A DNA stretch of 64,000 nt, from NCBI GenBank assembly GCA_025041175.1, contig JAKCFJ010000003.1:620001-684000 (forward strand), in the 5' to 3' direction. The notes beneath the pieces were generated by a model. The model was not told where the DNA came from. It searched no databases and saw only the letters and a program-made list of their open reading frames with translations. Each line of letters opens with the position of its first letter. Position 1 is the stretch's first letter. Positions 45,322 to 53,045 of this stretch are shown in pieces. The stretch comes from Halobacteriales archaeon YIM A00010. Its GTDB lineage: Archaea > Halobacteriota > Halobacteria > Halobacteriales > Haloarculaceae. The translations under genes and the position numbers were made by a program.

Positions 45322-46323
45322 ATGATTCGTGATGCTCGCGTTCTGCACGCCCAGTTCGTCCCGGACGAACTAGAGCACCGGAACGCCGAGATCAACACGC
45401 TCTCGAACACGCTCAAACCGATCATGGACGGTCACTCGGGCAATCCGTCGCTCCTCCTTGGGCCGTCCGGCGCGGGCAAAACGTGTATCGCCCGATTTAC
45501 CGTCGAACGATTGCGAGAGAACGTTCTCGATATCAATACGCAGTATATCAACTGTTGGCAAGATTACGCGCGGTTTCAGGTCCTCTACCGTCTCCTCGAG
45601 ACGATCGGCACCACGGTCGATATCCATCGTCGTTCGACACCGACCGATGAACTCCTCGACCGGCTCCGCCAGTACGATGGGCCTCCATTCGTCGTCATTC
45701 TCGATGAAGTGGACCAACTCGAAGACAATGGCGTCCTCTATGATCTCTACCAACTTCCACAGATCACAATGATTCTCATCACGAACCGTGAGCGGGACCT
45801 CTTTACCCAGCTCGATGACCGACTGACGAGTCGCTTACACCCCAGTGTGCGCATCTCGTTCGAGAAATACCATCTCGATGAACTCGTTTCGATTCTCGCC
45901 GCGCGCGCCCGGTGGGGACTCGTGGACGATGTCATCGAATCGGCCGAATTCGAGTTGATCGCCGACGCAGCGGCGGGTGACGCGCGGATTGCCATCGGGA
46001 TTCTCAGACACGCCGCCCGACTCGCAGAGCAAACCGACACCCAACGGATCACGACCGACGTCGTTCAGCAGGCCATTCCGGAGGGACGCCAGGACGTCCG
46101 CCAGAAAACCATCGAGCAACTCACCACACACCAGCGGGTGCTCTATGACATCGTCCACGAGCATGGAGAGCTCGACCCCAGTACGCTCTATGCGGCCTAC
46201 CGTGACCGCGTCGATGAGCCCAAGACGAACCGGACCGTGCGAAACTATCTCGCAAAAATGGAGCACTATCGCCTAATTCACGCCGAGGGCGATAACCGCG
46301 CTCGGACGTACCGCCCACGGTAG
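45322..46323 (+). CDS. Orc1/Cdc6-family replication initiator
   Basis: 333 residues from the ATG at 45322 (MIRDARVLHAQFVPDEL), the usual N-terminus of haloarchaeal Orc1/Cdc6. AAA+ motifs: Walker A LLLGPSGAGKTCIARF (about residue 48), Walker B VVILDEVDQLED (about 125), sensor 1 ITMILITNRERD and sensor 2 region GDARIAIGILRHAARLA. A C-terminal winged helix (about 255-333) ends the protein. It is shorter than core Orc1 proteins (about 400), as is common for the accessory paralogues found near mobile DNA. Whether an origin lies nearby is uncertain. Confidence 0.9.
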   Translation: MIRDARVLHAQFVPDELEHRNAEINTLSNTLKPIMDGHSGNPSLLLGPSGAGKTCIARFTVERLRENVLDINTQYINCWQDYARFQVLYRLLETIGTTVDIHRRSTPTDELLDRLRQYDGPPFVVILDEVDQLEDNGVLYDLYQLPQITMILITNRERDLFTQLDDRLTSRLHPSVRISFEKYHLDELVSILAARARWGLVDDVIESAEFELIADAAAGDARIAIGILRHAARLAEQTDTQRITTDVVQQAIPEGRQDVRQKTIEQLTTHQRVLYDIVHEHGELDPSTLYAAYRDRVDEPKTNRTVRNYLAKMEHYRLIHAEGDNRARTYRPR

Positions 46324-46396
46324 CGTCGTGTTTCGGAACTTCCGGAAGTCCCTCCGTCTTTGCTATGTGGTGTCCCTCGGTATATCGGGTGTAATG

Positions 46397-46693
46397 ATGG
46401 CTGATATCCATCAAGCGACGAATCGGACTGAGCGTGATGTACTCCAAGCGGTGGAAACACGGTGGAACGCGTATCGTCAAGAGCTTCCGCAGGCCGATCA
46501 GCCCGTCTTCGACCGCCTGTTCGAACATGCCCACGCCCACGCGACCGCGAGCAGAGAGCATGCGGACGCAAGCGAAGTGCACCACTCTCAGTACATCGAA
46601 CGGGCTGCCTTCGTCTCGATGCTCATCGAACAACAAAAGCACATCGACGATCTCGAAGATCGACTCGATCACTTGGAGGACGATCTAAACTGA
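46397..46693 (+). CDS. Small coiled-coil hypothetical protein after cdc6
   Basis: 98 residues from the ATG at 46397 (an ATG three bases earlier is equally possible). Entirely helical, with several His in EHAHAHATASREHAD and a C-terminal heptad pattern IDDLEDRLDHLEDDLN. No family known. It follows cdc6 on the same strand after 73 bases and may be a partner gene of that replicon-type module. Confidence 0.6.
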   Translation: MADIHQATNRTERDVLQAVETRWNAYRQELPQADQPVFDRLFEHAHAHATASREHADASEVHHSQYIERAAFVSMLIEQQKHIDDLEDRLDHLEDDLN

Positions 46694-47247
46694 GTTCGCC
46701 GGGGATCGCCCCGCCAACGTTCCTCGCCCCCCGATGGCAGCCAATCGATGGTGACCGATGAGCAGTATCGGGAGGCAGCGGGTGGGGATATTGGCTCGGA
46801 CAAAGTACCTACTCGGGCGAACAGGCTGTTAGAGTTGCCATCTGGGGCATTATCGGGGGAATTATAGAGAGTAAAGGAGAATACCGGTCCTTTAGGGGCC
46901 GGCTGAATCCGACAGACTGGATCGGTTCCACCATTCGTCTCCTGTTTGGTTTCCAGTGCTGAGGCTTAAGTACCAAGCCGACACAGATGGATACAGGAAA
47001 CCCGTGGAAGCAAGCGGATTCCATGGCTCCAACGGAGGCGGCCCGTCCGCCCCAAGCAATGAGACAATCTCCGGAACCAGGTCGGTGAACGTTCGATTCC
47101 TACAATGAATCGAGGCGGTGCCGACTGTAGCAACCACGACAAGACAAGTAACTCCGAGTCTGCTGAGGCCTGCTGGTGTCCCACTGGCTAAAATAACAGT
47201 AGGACATCATACACGGTGGAGGATAGGAGTACCGGGGGCTTGGCATC
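46694..47247 (+). other. Degraded DNA with a possible coding scrap
   Basis: No intact gene. A plus-strand frame at about 46776-46962 reads GWGYWLGQSTYSGEQAVRV and IWGIIGGIIESKGEYRSF and ends at TGA after FGFQC; it looks like real protein sequence but lacks a start. The rest has no feature I can name. Confidence 0.35.
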
Positions 47248-47298
47248 TCGAAAATCGAAGATTTTCGATGACTCGTCAAAAACGCCCTGCGTTTTTGA
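47248..47298 (+). repeat. Tandem hairpin array C: two hairpins
   Basis: TCGAAAATC-gaa-GATTTTCGA at 47248-47268 and a 10-3-10 hairpin (arms TCAAAAACGC and GCGTTTTTGA) at 47276-47298. Arm length, 3-base loop and period (28-29) match arrays A and B, but the sequences differ. Confidence 0.7.
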
Positions 47299-47414
47299 GA
47301 CTCCCAGCAGTCCCACTCGCTCTAGATCATGAGCATCCCACCGGATTCGTACCGATCGGCTGCTCGGTGGTACTGCAAACCTGAAACTCCCACCGCTTGG
47401 GATTCCACGTCGTC

Positions 47415-47453
47415 GTCGGGCTTTGCCCGACTGCCTGAGGGACGTAGTCCCTC
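47415..47453 (+). repeat. Paired short hairpins
   Basis: GTCGGGC-ttt-GCCCGAC at 47415-47431 and GAGGGAC-gta-GTCCCTC at 47437-47453, two 7-3-7 hairpins 22 bases apart. A CCCACCGCTTGGGATTCC stretch just before (about 47389-47406) resembles the end of haloarchaeal tnpB elements. Confidence 0.6.
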
Positions 47454-47479
47454 TCTGTTTACGACGTGGAGGATGTCAA

Positions 47480-47912
47480 AGCTCACCCAGTAGCGGTTTC
47501 AGGTAGTCGTACGGCGGTGGTTATCATTCCGAGTAGTGTGACAGAAGATACTGCTATTGGGTTCATACTTGGAATATACGCGACCTGGAGCGATCGTAAA
47601 CCCCAAAAAAAGTTCGTAGAGCCGATCGTCGCGGCTACCGATCGAATCGATCTCGTAGAGGTCGATGAGCACAGTTCCGCTGAATGCCGCAAATCCACTG
47701 TATAATTTCTTAAAGACGGTTTATTGACGAGCTCAACGGCGACCAGATAGGAGGAGTTTAGTGATTTGCAGTTGAGCGAGATAACGGAGTGATCAACGTC
47801 GTCGTACTCTTTGATGTCCTATAGCAGGTCAAGGAGGTACTCCGTGACGACGGTTTTTCCGGCATCAGGGTGTCCATAGACGAATATATCGTTCGTTCCT
47901 CTTCCAGTAGCG
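47480..47912 (-). pseudogene. orc1/cdc6 remnant
   Basis: Minus-strand pieces match an Orc1/Cdc6 AAA+ core: NDIFVYGHPDAGKTVVTEYLL (Walker A, here split from the rest by a stop), LNCKSLNSSYLVAVELVN, and after a frameshift TVLIDLYEIDSIGSRDDRLYEL (Walker B region). N- and C-terminal parts are missing. The left edge is close to a dead tnpB-like end and the right edge meets an IS6 remnant. It is a second, broken initiator gene 1.2 kb from the intact one. Confidence 0.7.
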
Positions 47913-47914
47913 TT

Positions 47915-48511
47915 CAGATACGCCGATTCCACGCGACGACGAATAATCGAAACAACTCGTTAGCAGTTTTCGCATTGGCGTTACTGAAATAGTTTGAAAA
48001 CGAATGATTCAACTATCTCATTCTATAAACGATATATTCGATGCTGTTTCGATGGCCGCGATGTTCGGATCTGCCATCGCGGCCGTGTCGGGCGCAGGCT
48101 TGGAGCGGTGTCGCTCCATCGACGAGACACACGGCCTCGGCGACACCGTGTTTTGCACGACGCTCGCCGATGTGAAGAACGATCGTTCTCGTCGGTTCGA
48201 GGTGTATGCAGCAAATCGTTTGGTTTGGATCGACAGCTGCGAGCAACGAGCGTTCGTCACCGGGGTGGAGCACGGCCTCATCGACCGCAATGATCCGGGC
48301 TGGGACCAGCCGTATGAACCCAGTTGCGAACGGGCGAACGCATCCGTTCAGCACCGAATACCCCAATAACACTGGTAACATCTAAAAGAAATAATTCATC
48401 AAAATGGGGTTACATACCAAGCTTTATAAACGGTTTCAGTGTTGCTTTTCGCTTCACGGACTCCACATCAATGTCGTTCAAACGTCCGTCGAGGCGAGCA
48501 TTTTTCGGCAT
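47915..48511 (-). pseudogene. IS6-type transposase remnant, copy 3
   Basis: Begins at the ATG of 48511 with MPKNARLDGRLNDIDVESVK, then stops. The middle is the best preserved of the three copies: LVPARIIAVDEAV, CIHLEPTRTIVLHIGERRAKHGVAEAVC, LVDGATPLQACARHG and HRNSIEYIV, and the end reads SNANAKTANELFRLFVVAW. A block in the catalytic core and the part between the helix-turn-helix and the first catalytic Asp are missing. It is inactive. Confidence 0.75.
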
Positions 48512-48654
48512 GAATACTGTACCGCCTCACGTTTCAATCCGTATCTGAACACCACCTTATTTTGGCCCGTAAGGTGTATTATCCCATGGAATGAGAAAGT
48601 AATTGGCTCATAAACAAGAGCGAGAGTGTGCGGTCAATACACGAAATTCAACCG

Positions 48655-48870
48655 ATGAATCAAGAAACATCCGACCATACAGACCAGGCGAATGGCACGT
48701 TTCGGACGAATCGTCGGCGGTTTCTTCAAGTTGCTGGCTTCACGGGCCTCGCCGGGCTCACGGCGGCTACCTCCTCTCGGACAGCAAACGCGGCACGAAT
48801 CACCGATGGAACTGAGCAAACGATAGCTCCCTCGCAACTGGGTGGATTTCCAACAGAGTCAGTAGCGTAA
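48655..48870 (+). pseudogene. Truncated Tat-signal protein
   Basis: The frame encodes 71 residues. It contains a complete twin-arginine signal (TNRRRFLQVAGFTGLAGL, then an AxA-like site) but only about 20 residues of mature protein before TAA. Secreted Tat substrates are much larger, so this is probably the front end of a deleted gene. It could instead be a very small secreted peptide. It lies between IS6 debris and the malate synthase gene. Confidence 0.5.
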
Positions 48871-49336
48871 GACGGGCTGTACCGAGCTGTGCTCTCAGCG
48901 CTTCGGTTTCTTGTCTGCCGTTACTCCGATCATCGACAATACACATAGTGAAAATATGCTCATCAGTACTGGGTTAAACAGTATTTTATTACACAATTAC
49001 TCCTGTAACGCCATCATTGTCTGAAACAGCCTAAGCGTGTAGACACGAACCGTTGATCGGCGTGCCACATGTTCTCATAATGTAAATGGGTTTGTGACCG
49101 GCTGTGGCTTGTGTTGGAAGACACGCCAGTACCGAGTATCGACGGTCAATCTCGAACGATGGAACGTGATCAGACGGCGAGGCCCGCCAGGACGGTTGCT
49201 GTCCAGTTCCACGCGGCCGGTGTTCGGGAGTCAGAAATACTTCGCTCTCGTGCAGTCATCACGGGCCGTCGTCAACGAGACCGCTATCAGGGAGAAACAT
49301 TTAATATGTCTCGGAAATCACCTACGTGCGGTTGGT
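48871..49336 (+). other. Gene-free stretch before malate synthase
   Basis: The frame of malate synthase is open back to 49094, and a second frame is open from 49111, but neither shows a known family or start signal. A TATA-like ACATTTAATATG at about 49297-49308 marks the promoter. No gene called. Confidence 0.4.
49297..49308 (+). promoter_or_regulatory. TATA box for malate synthase
   Basis: ACATTTAATATG lies about 34 bases before the ATG at 49337. It falls inside the longer open frame, which rules against the upstream start at 49094. Confidence 0.5.
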
Positions 49337-50650
49337 ATGAGTAGCGGACAGAATTACGAGCGTGAGTTCGTTCGAACGTTTTTCACGTCGCCAACGGCTG
49401 TAGATGGTGAAGACGATTCGGCAAAGATGTTGCGGAGTGCAGCCCAACTTCGAGGCATGCGAGCACCAGATGCCTGGGTTCCGGACAACGAGGACGCAAC
49501 AGCACCATCCATGCGGGAGGAAGGTGTCGAGAACATCGTTACCGTCGTCTCTGAGCATGGTGATGGTTTCCCAGGAGAAATACATCCTCGCGTCGTGTGG
49601 CATCGCGACAATCCTTCGACTCGGTATCAGGGATTCAAACAGATGCTGGAGATAGCCGATCCCGATAACGGCGCTATCGACCATATCGATGGGTTCGTGA
49701 TCCCGGAGGTTGGTGATATCGATGACTGGAAGAAAGCCGACGAATTTCTCACTATCATCGAGAACGAGCACGGACTTGCGGCGTGTAGCCTCTCGATGTC
49801 TGTGATTATCGAGAGCGGCGAAGCTGAATTGGCCACGAATGATCTCCGTTCGGAGGTAGGCAAGCCCTCGAACAATCTCGAACGACTGTTTCTGCTCGTC
49901 AACGGTGAAGTGGACTACACGAAGGCGATGCGAGCCACGACGCCCACCGGTGAACTGCCACCGTGGCCCGAACTGCGTCACAACACGTCCCGCGGGGCTA
50001 GCGCCGCAGGACTCATCGCTGTCGACGGTCCGTACGACGACATCCGCGACACCGAAGGATACCGCAAACGAATGACCGAAAACCGGGCAAAGGGTATGAC
50101 CGGTATTTGGTCGCTGACGCCTGGACAGGTCGTCACGGCGAACAAGGCACCACTGCCCCCAAAAACGGGGAGTTGGCTGTTAGCGGTCGACGATAGAGAA
50201 ATTGAACTCGACAACGAGGATGGGCACCACGTCTACAGCGGCGACGAGCTATCGCTCGAAGTGATAAACGATGACAGGTACATACTCCAAGTCGGTGCCG
50301 AGGAACACGAACTCGACAGCGATGAACTGCGCGAGGAGTTGCTGGCTCTAACTGCGTACGTCTCCGGTATGGACGATATTGTCGATTCGATGATGGAGTT
50401 CGAAGCGGCTAAGGACGCAGGCAAAGGCGCAATCGCCATGACCCAATCAACGACACTAGAGATAGACGGTGTTAGTCTCGAGATCAGCAAAGACCGGATG
50501 TGGGACGAGGCAACGTACCAAGCCGCTCAAACACCGATTACGCTGTTCCAAGACGTCTACAAGCACCGACCGGATCAGCACGAAGAATTAAAAGAGATGT
50601 ACGGTGGGAATGTCGTCGAACGCGCGATGGCTGTTGGAAGCGACGACTAA
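49337..50650 (+). CDS. aceB: Malate synthase, haloarchaeal type
   Basis: 437 residues. Condenses glyoxylate with acetyl-CoA to malate. The sequence follows the unusual, short haloarchaeal malate synthase: FVRTFFTSPTAV at the N-terminus, APDAWVPDNEDATAPSM, GEIHPRVVWHRDNPSTRYQG, VIIESGEAEL (metal-binding Glu region), LRHNTSRGASAAG, and DRMWDEATYQAAQTPITLF near the end. This class is an HpcH/HpaI-type TIM barrel distinct from bacterial malate synthases A and G. No isocitrate lyase gene lies beside it here; a glycolate oxidase-like gene does, which points to glycolate as a glyoxylate source. Confidence 0.95.
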   Translation: MSSGQNYEREFVRTFFTSPTAVDGEDDSAKMLRSAAQLRGMRAPDAWVPDNEDATAPSMREEGVENIVTVVSEHGDGFPGEIHPRVVWHRDNPSTRYQGFKQMLEIADPDNGAIDHIDGFVIPEVGDIDDWKKADEFLTIIENEHGLAACSLSMSVIIESGEAELATNDLRSEVGKPSNNLERLFLLVNGEVDYTKAMRATTPTGELPPWPELRHNTSRGASAAGLIAVDGPYDDIRDTEGYRKRMTENRAKGMTGIWSLTPGQVVTANKAPLPPKTGSWLLAVDDREIELDNEDGHHVYSGDELSLEVINDDRYILQVGAEEHELDSDELREELLALTAYVSGMDDIVDSMMEFEAAKDAGKGAIAMTQSTTLEIDGVSLEISKDRMWDEATYQAAQTPITLFQDVYKHRPDQHEELKEMYGGNVVERAMAVGSDD

Positions 50651-50767
50651 CCTCGTCTACTCTATTACTCCCCGCTTGGGTTACTAGAGATCCAACAGAG
50701 ACACACTCCGTTCGTGCATCGATCCGCCGACGCAAACCGGTACCGCCGAATCATTCAAACAAGCTAA

Positions 50768-51535
50768 TCATGGTTGGAGCAAATATTCCAATAAACTAAC
50801 AGCATCCCGGAGATCATCGGCGAATTCGTGGTCGATTCGTTCCATGTTGATCTGGTATTTTGGTCCTCCGACACTCAAGCCACCGATAATATCGCCGTCT
50901 TCATCGTGGACTGGCGCGCCGACTGCTACCAGGCCAGGTGCAAATTCTTCATCGACAGTCGCATAATCCTGGGTCGGAAGTTCATCTAAAGCATCAAATA
51001 ATTGTTCTCGGCTAGTAATCGTCGCTTCGGACTCCCGCGGTAACCCCCATTTGTCCAAGATATCTTCGACCTGTCTATGATCTAGTTCAGCAAGAATAGC
51101 TTTTCCTGCAGCCGTGTTGTGTAGATGATACTCGGATCTGTAGTGGATATCGTTTTCATTGGTCGCAGCGGCTCCTGACGTTCCGTAGAACATCAGGAGA
51201 CGTCCGTGCTCGAAAATCGTGAAATTTGCTTCGTGACCCGTCTTCTGGGCCAACTGATCGACGGCCTTTTTGACGGCTTCCTCGCTAGGATATCGGTACC
51301 TGGCTCTCTCACCCAACAAGGACAATCTGAAGCCGACGTTGTAGGTTCCATCCTCTTTTACTAGATACCGACTATCTCGGAGTGTATTGAGATGGCTGCA
51401 AATAGAACTCTTTGAGCTGTGTATCATCTCATCCAACTCAGCGAGCGTGAGACCGTCGTGTTCCAAAATGAGCTTGAGAATTTCTAACGAGGTTTGGGTC
51501 GTCTTGAGCCGTCGCCCAGTTATATTCCTGGTCAT
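50768..51535 (-). CDS. IclR-family transcriptional regulator
   Basis: 255 residues from the ATG at 51535 (MTRNITGRRLKTTQTS); an in-frame ATG at 51574 is possible. The N-terminal winged helix-turn-helix reads LEHDGLTLAELDEMIHSSKSSICSHLNTL. The C-terminal ligand domain has HNTAAGKAILAEL, DYATVDEEFAPGLVAVGAPVHDEDGDIIGGLSVGG, typical of IclR. It converges on malate synthase. IclR proteins control the glyoxylate bypass in bacteria, so control of this cluster by glyoxylate or a related acid is a fair guess. Confidence 0.9.
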   Translation of the reverse strand: MTRNITGRRLKTTQTSLEILKLILEHDGLTLAELDEMIHSSKSSICSHLNTLRDSRYLVKEDGTYNVGFRLSLLGERARYRYPSEEAVKKAVDQLAQKTGHEANFTIFEHGRLLMFYGTSGAAATNENDIHYRSEYHLHNTAAGKAILAELDHRQVEDILDKWGLPRESEATITSREQLFDALDELPTQDYATVDEEFAPGLVAVGAPVHDEDGDIIGGLSVGGPKYQINMERIDHEFADDLRDAVSLLEYLLQP

Positions 51536-51837
51536 AGCACCATAGGTGTTGTCTAAGAACATAATTGTTTTCATAATGTAAATATAAACACCAGAATGAT
51601 TTCAATAGAGTGTTGTGTATCTCTGTAGGGGTGTATATCTTAATATTATAATTACAACCTATGTATACTATTCGTATTCGGTCGCGGAGTGACCGTATAA
51701 GACTAAGTATATTGGCAAGATCGTCGTTGCGGACCGTATTCGATGGCGGTCGTTTTCTTTCTGTTATTCGCTCTTCGGAGAAGACGGCTTAGCACTCCCA
51801 CCTGGTGCTACAACCACACATCTCTGCTGAGAGGATC
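51536..51837 (-). other. Gene-free stretch
   Basis: AT-rich promoter-like DNA near 51580-51700 for the IclR gene. Nothing else seen; if the PAS-GAF gene once had a kinase domain, its trace is not readable here. Confidence 0.35.
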
Positions 51838-52752
51838 TCAGATCGCCCTCGATCGTTTTACCCACCCGATACGCGTAATCGCTTCCGCGCCGAGCTGTCC
51901 GAGTAAACTGGCAGCTTCGAGATCGTGTTCTCTGAAGGCATCTACGACGACGTCACCGGCACTGAGCACACCGTGATTTCCAATGGGAACGTACAATCCG
52001 GATTGGAGTTCGCCCCGGCTGTGGTCGTCTACTGTATTTTCGTGATTCGCATGAATTTCAGATTCGCCTGTCCGGTAGGTCCGCGCTGCTGGTGTCTCTT
52101 CGTCGACGGGATAATTCGGACGGTCACCAGCGCGCTCCACACACTCTTCGGTCGCCTCGATAGTTTGTAGCGTGCTTCTGTTCTCATCCACCAGTCGAAC
52201 CGTCGTATTGACCAGTCCGAGAATATTTTTCGCCGCATCGGCGATGATCTCGGCGACGTCCTCTTTCGAACTCGCTCCCCGCAACTGCTGGCTCGTTCGT
52301 CGGAGGATTTCGATGCGTTGCTCCCGTCGTTTTACGTCGGTCACGTCTCGGACCACACCGTAGAGGACGACAGTCTCACCATCCTCTTCTTGGGGATCAC
52401 AGTGCAGCCGTATCGACCGTTCAGTTGTTCTTTCACCCGTAAGTCCGACATCGATGGTGAACGGTTTGACGTTTTCAACAGCATCGGAAAATCGCTCTAT
52501 CACTTTGTCCTGGTCTCGTTCCGTGTACTGATCGGCTACGTCTGAGAGCGTTGGTGTCTGGTCTGGATCCATCCCATGAATTCGCTTCGTCCGATCACTC
52601 CACCACAGTCCATCTGTCGACGCGTTATACGACCAGAGACCAATACCGGCGAGTCGCTGCAAACTCGCCAGTAGCTCGTGGTATCGGTGGTCTGACTCCG
52701 GTGGAATCGTCCGTGTCTCGTTGGTGCGATTCCAGGGTAATGTCTCGACCAT
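51838..52752 (-). CDS. PAS-GAF sensor protein without an output domain
   Basis: 304 residues from the ATG at 52752 (MVETLPWNRTNE). PAS domain at about 25-145 (GIGLWSYNASTDGLWWSDRTKRIHG, then LYGVVRDVTDVKRRE) and GAF domain at about 155-295 (EILRRTSQQLRGASSKEDVAEI, GELQSGLYVPIGNHGVLSAGD). In haloarchaea these domains usually lead into a histidine kinase or a Bat-type HTH. Here the protein stops just after GAF (ITRIGWVKRSRAI), so it has lost or never had an output domain. It is divergent from the glycolate oxidase-like gene. Confidence 0.75.
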   Translation of the reverse strand: MVETLPWNRTNETRTIPPESDHRYHELLASLQRLAGIGLWSYNASTDGLWWSDRTKRIHGMDPDQTPTLSDVADQYTERDQDKVIERFSDAVENVKPFTIDVGLTGERTTERSIRLHCDPQEEDGETVVLYGVVRDVTDVKRREQRIEILRRTSQQLRGASSKEDVAEIIADAAKNILGLVNTTVRLVDENRSTLQTIEATEECVERAGDRPNYPVDEETPAARTYRTGESEIHANHENTVDDHSRGELQSGLYVPIGNHGVLSAGDVVVDAFREHDLEAASLLGQLGAEAITRIGWVKRSRAI

Positions 52753-53045
52753 GTATGTATACGACCATGTATCGGTCCAGTAATGATAAAACCCCACGTT
52801 CACGAGCGATGGGAATTCACCGGTTGGCACAGCTACCGAATAGATTGGAAAAATACGTTCGCGCCGTACGAACTGATCGCCTCGTACCCCGCGCTATCCA
52901 ACAGGGGAATCGTTGTGCTTCACCGCGAGATGGATACCAGATCTCTCGTTTCTTGCGAATTGGCCGTTGTGGCCGGCCTGAGAACATCCGGTATCGGTGT
53001 TGTGTCACCGGAGGATTTAATTCCGGAGTACGTATACTAGTGGCA

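Noticed and set aside
49094-49336. 81-codon upstream extension of malate synthase
   Set aside because: Haloarchaeal malate synthase starts at the FVRTFF region; the TATA box lies inside the extension.
52551-53045. 165-codon upstream extension of the FAD/Fe-S oxidase
   Set aside because: Overlaps the divergent sensor gene and its translation is not protein-like; family homology starts at 53046.
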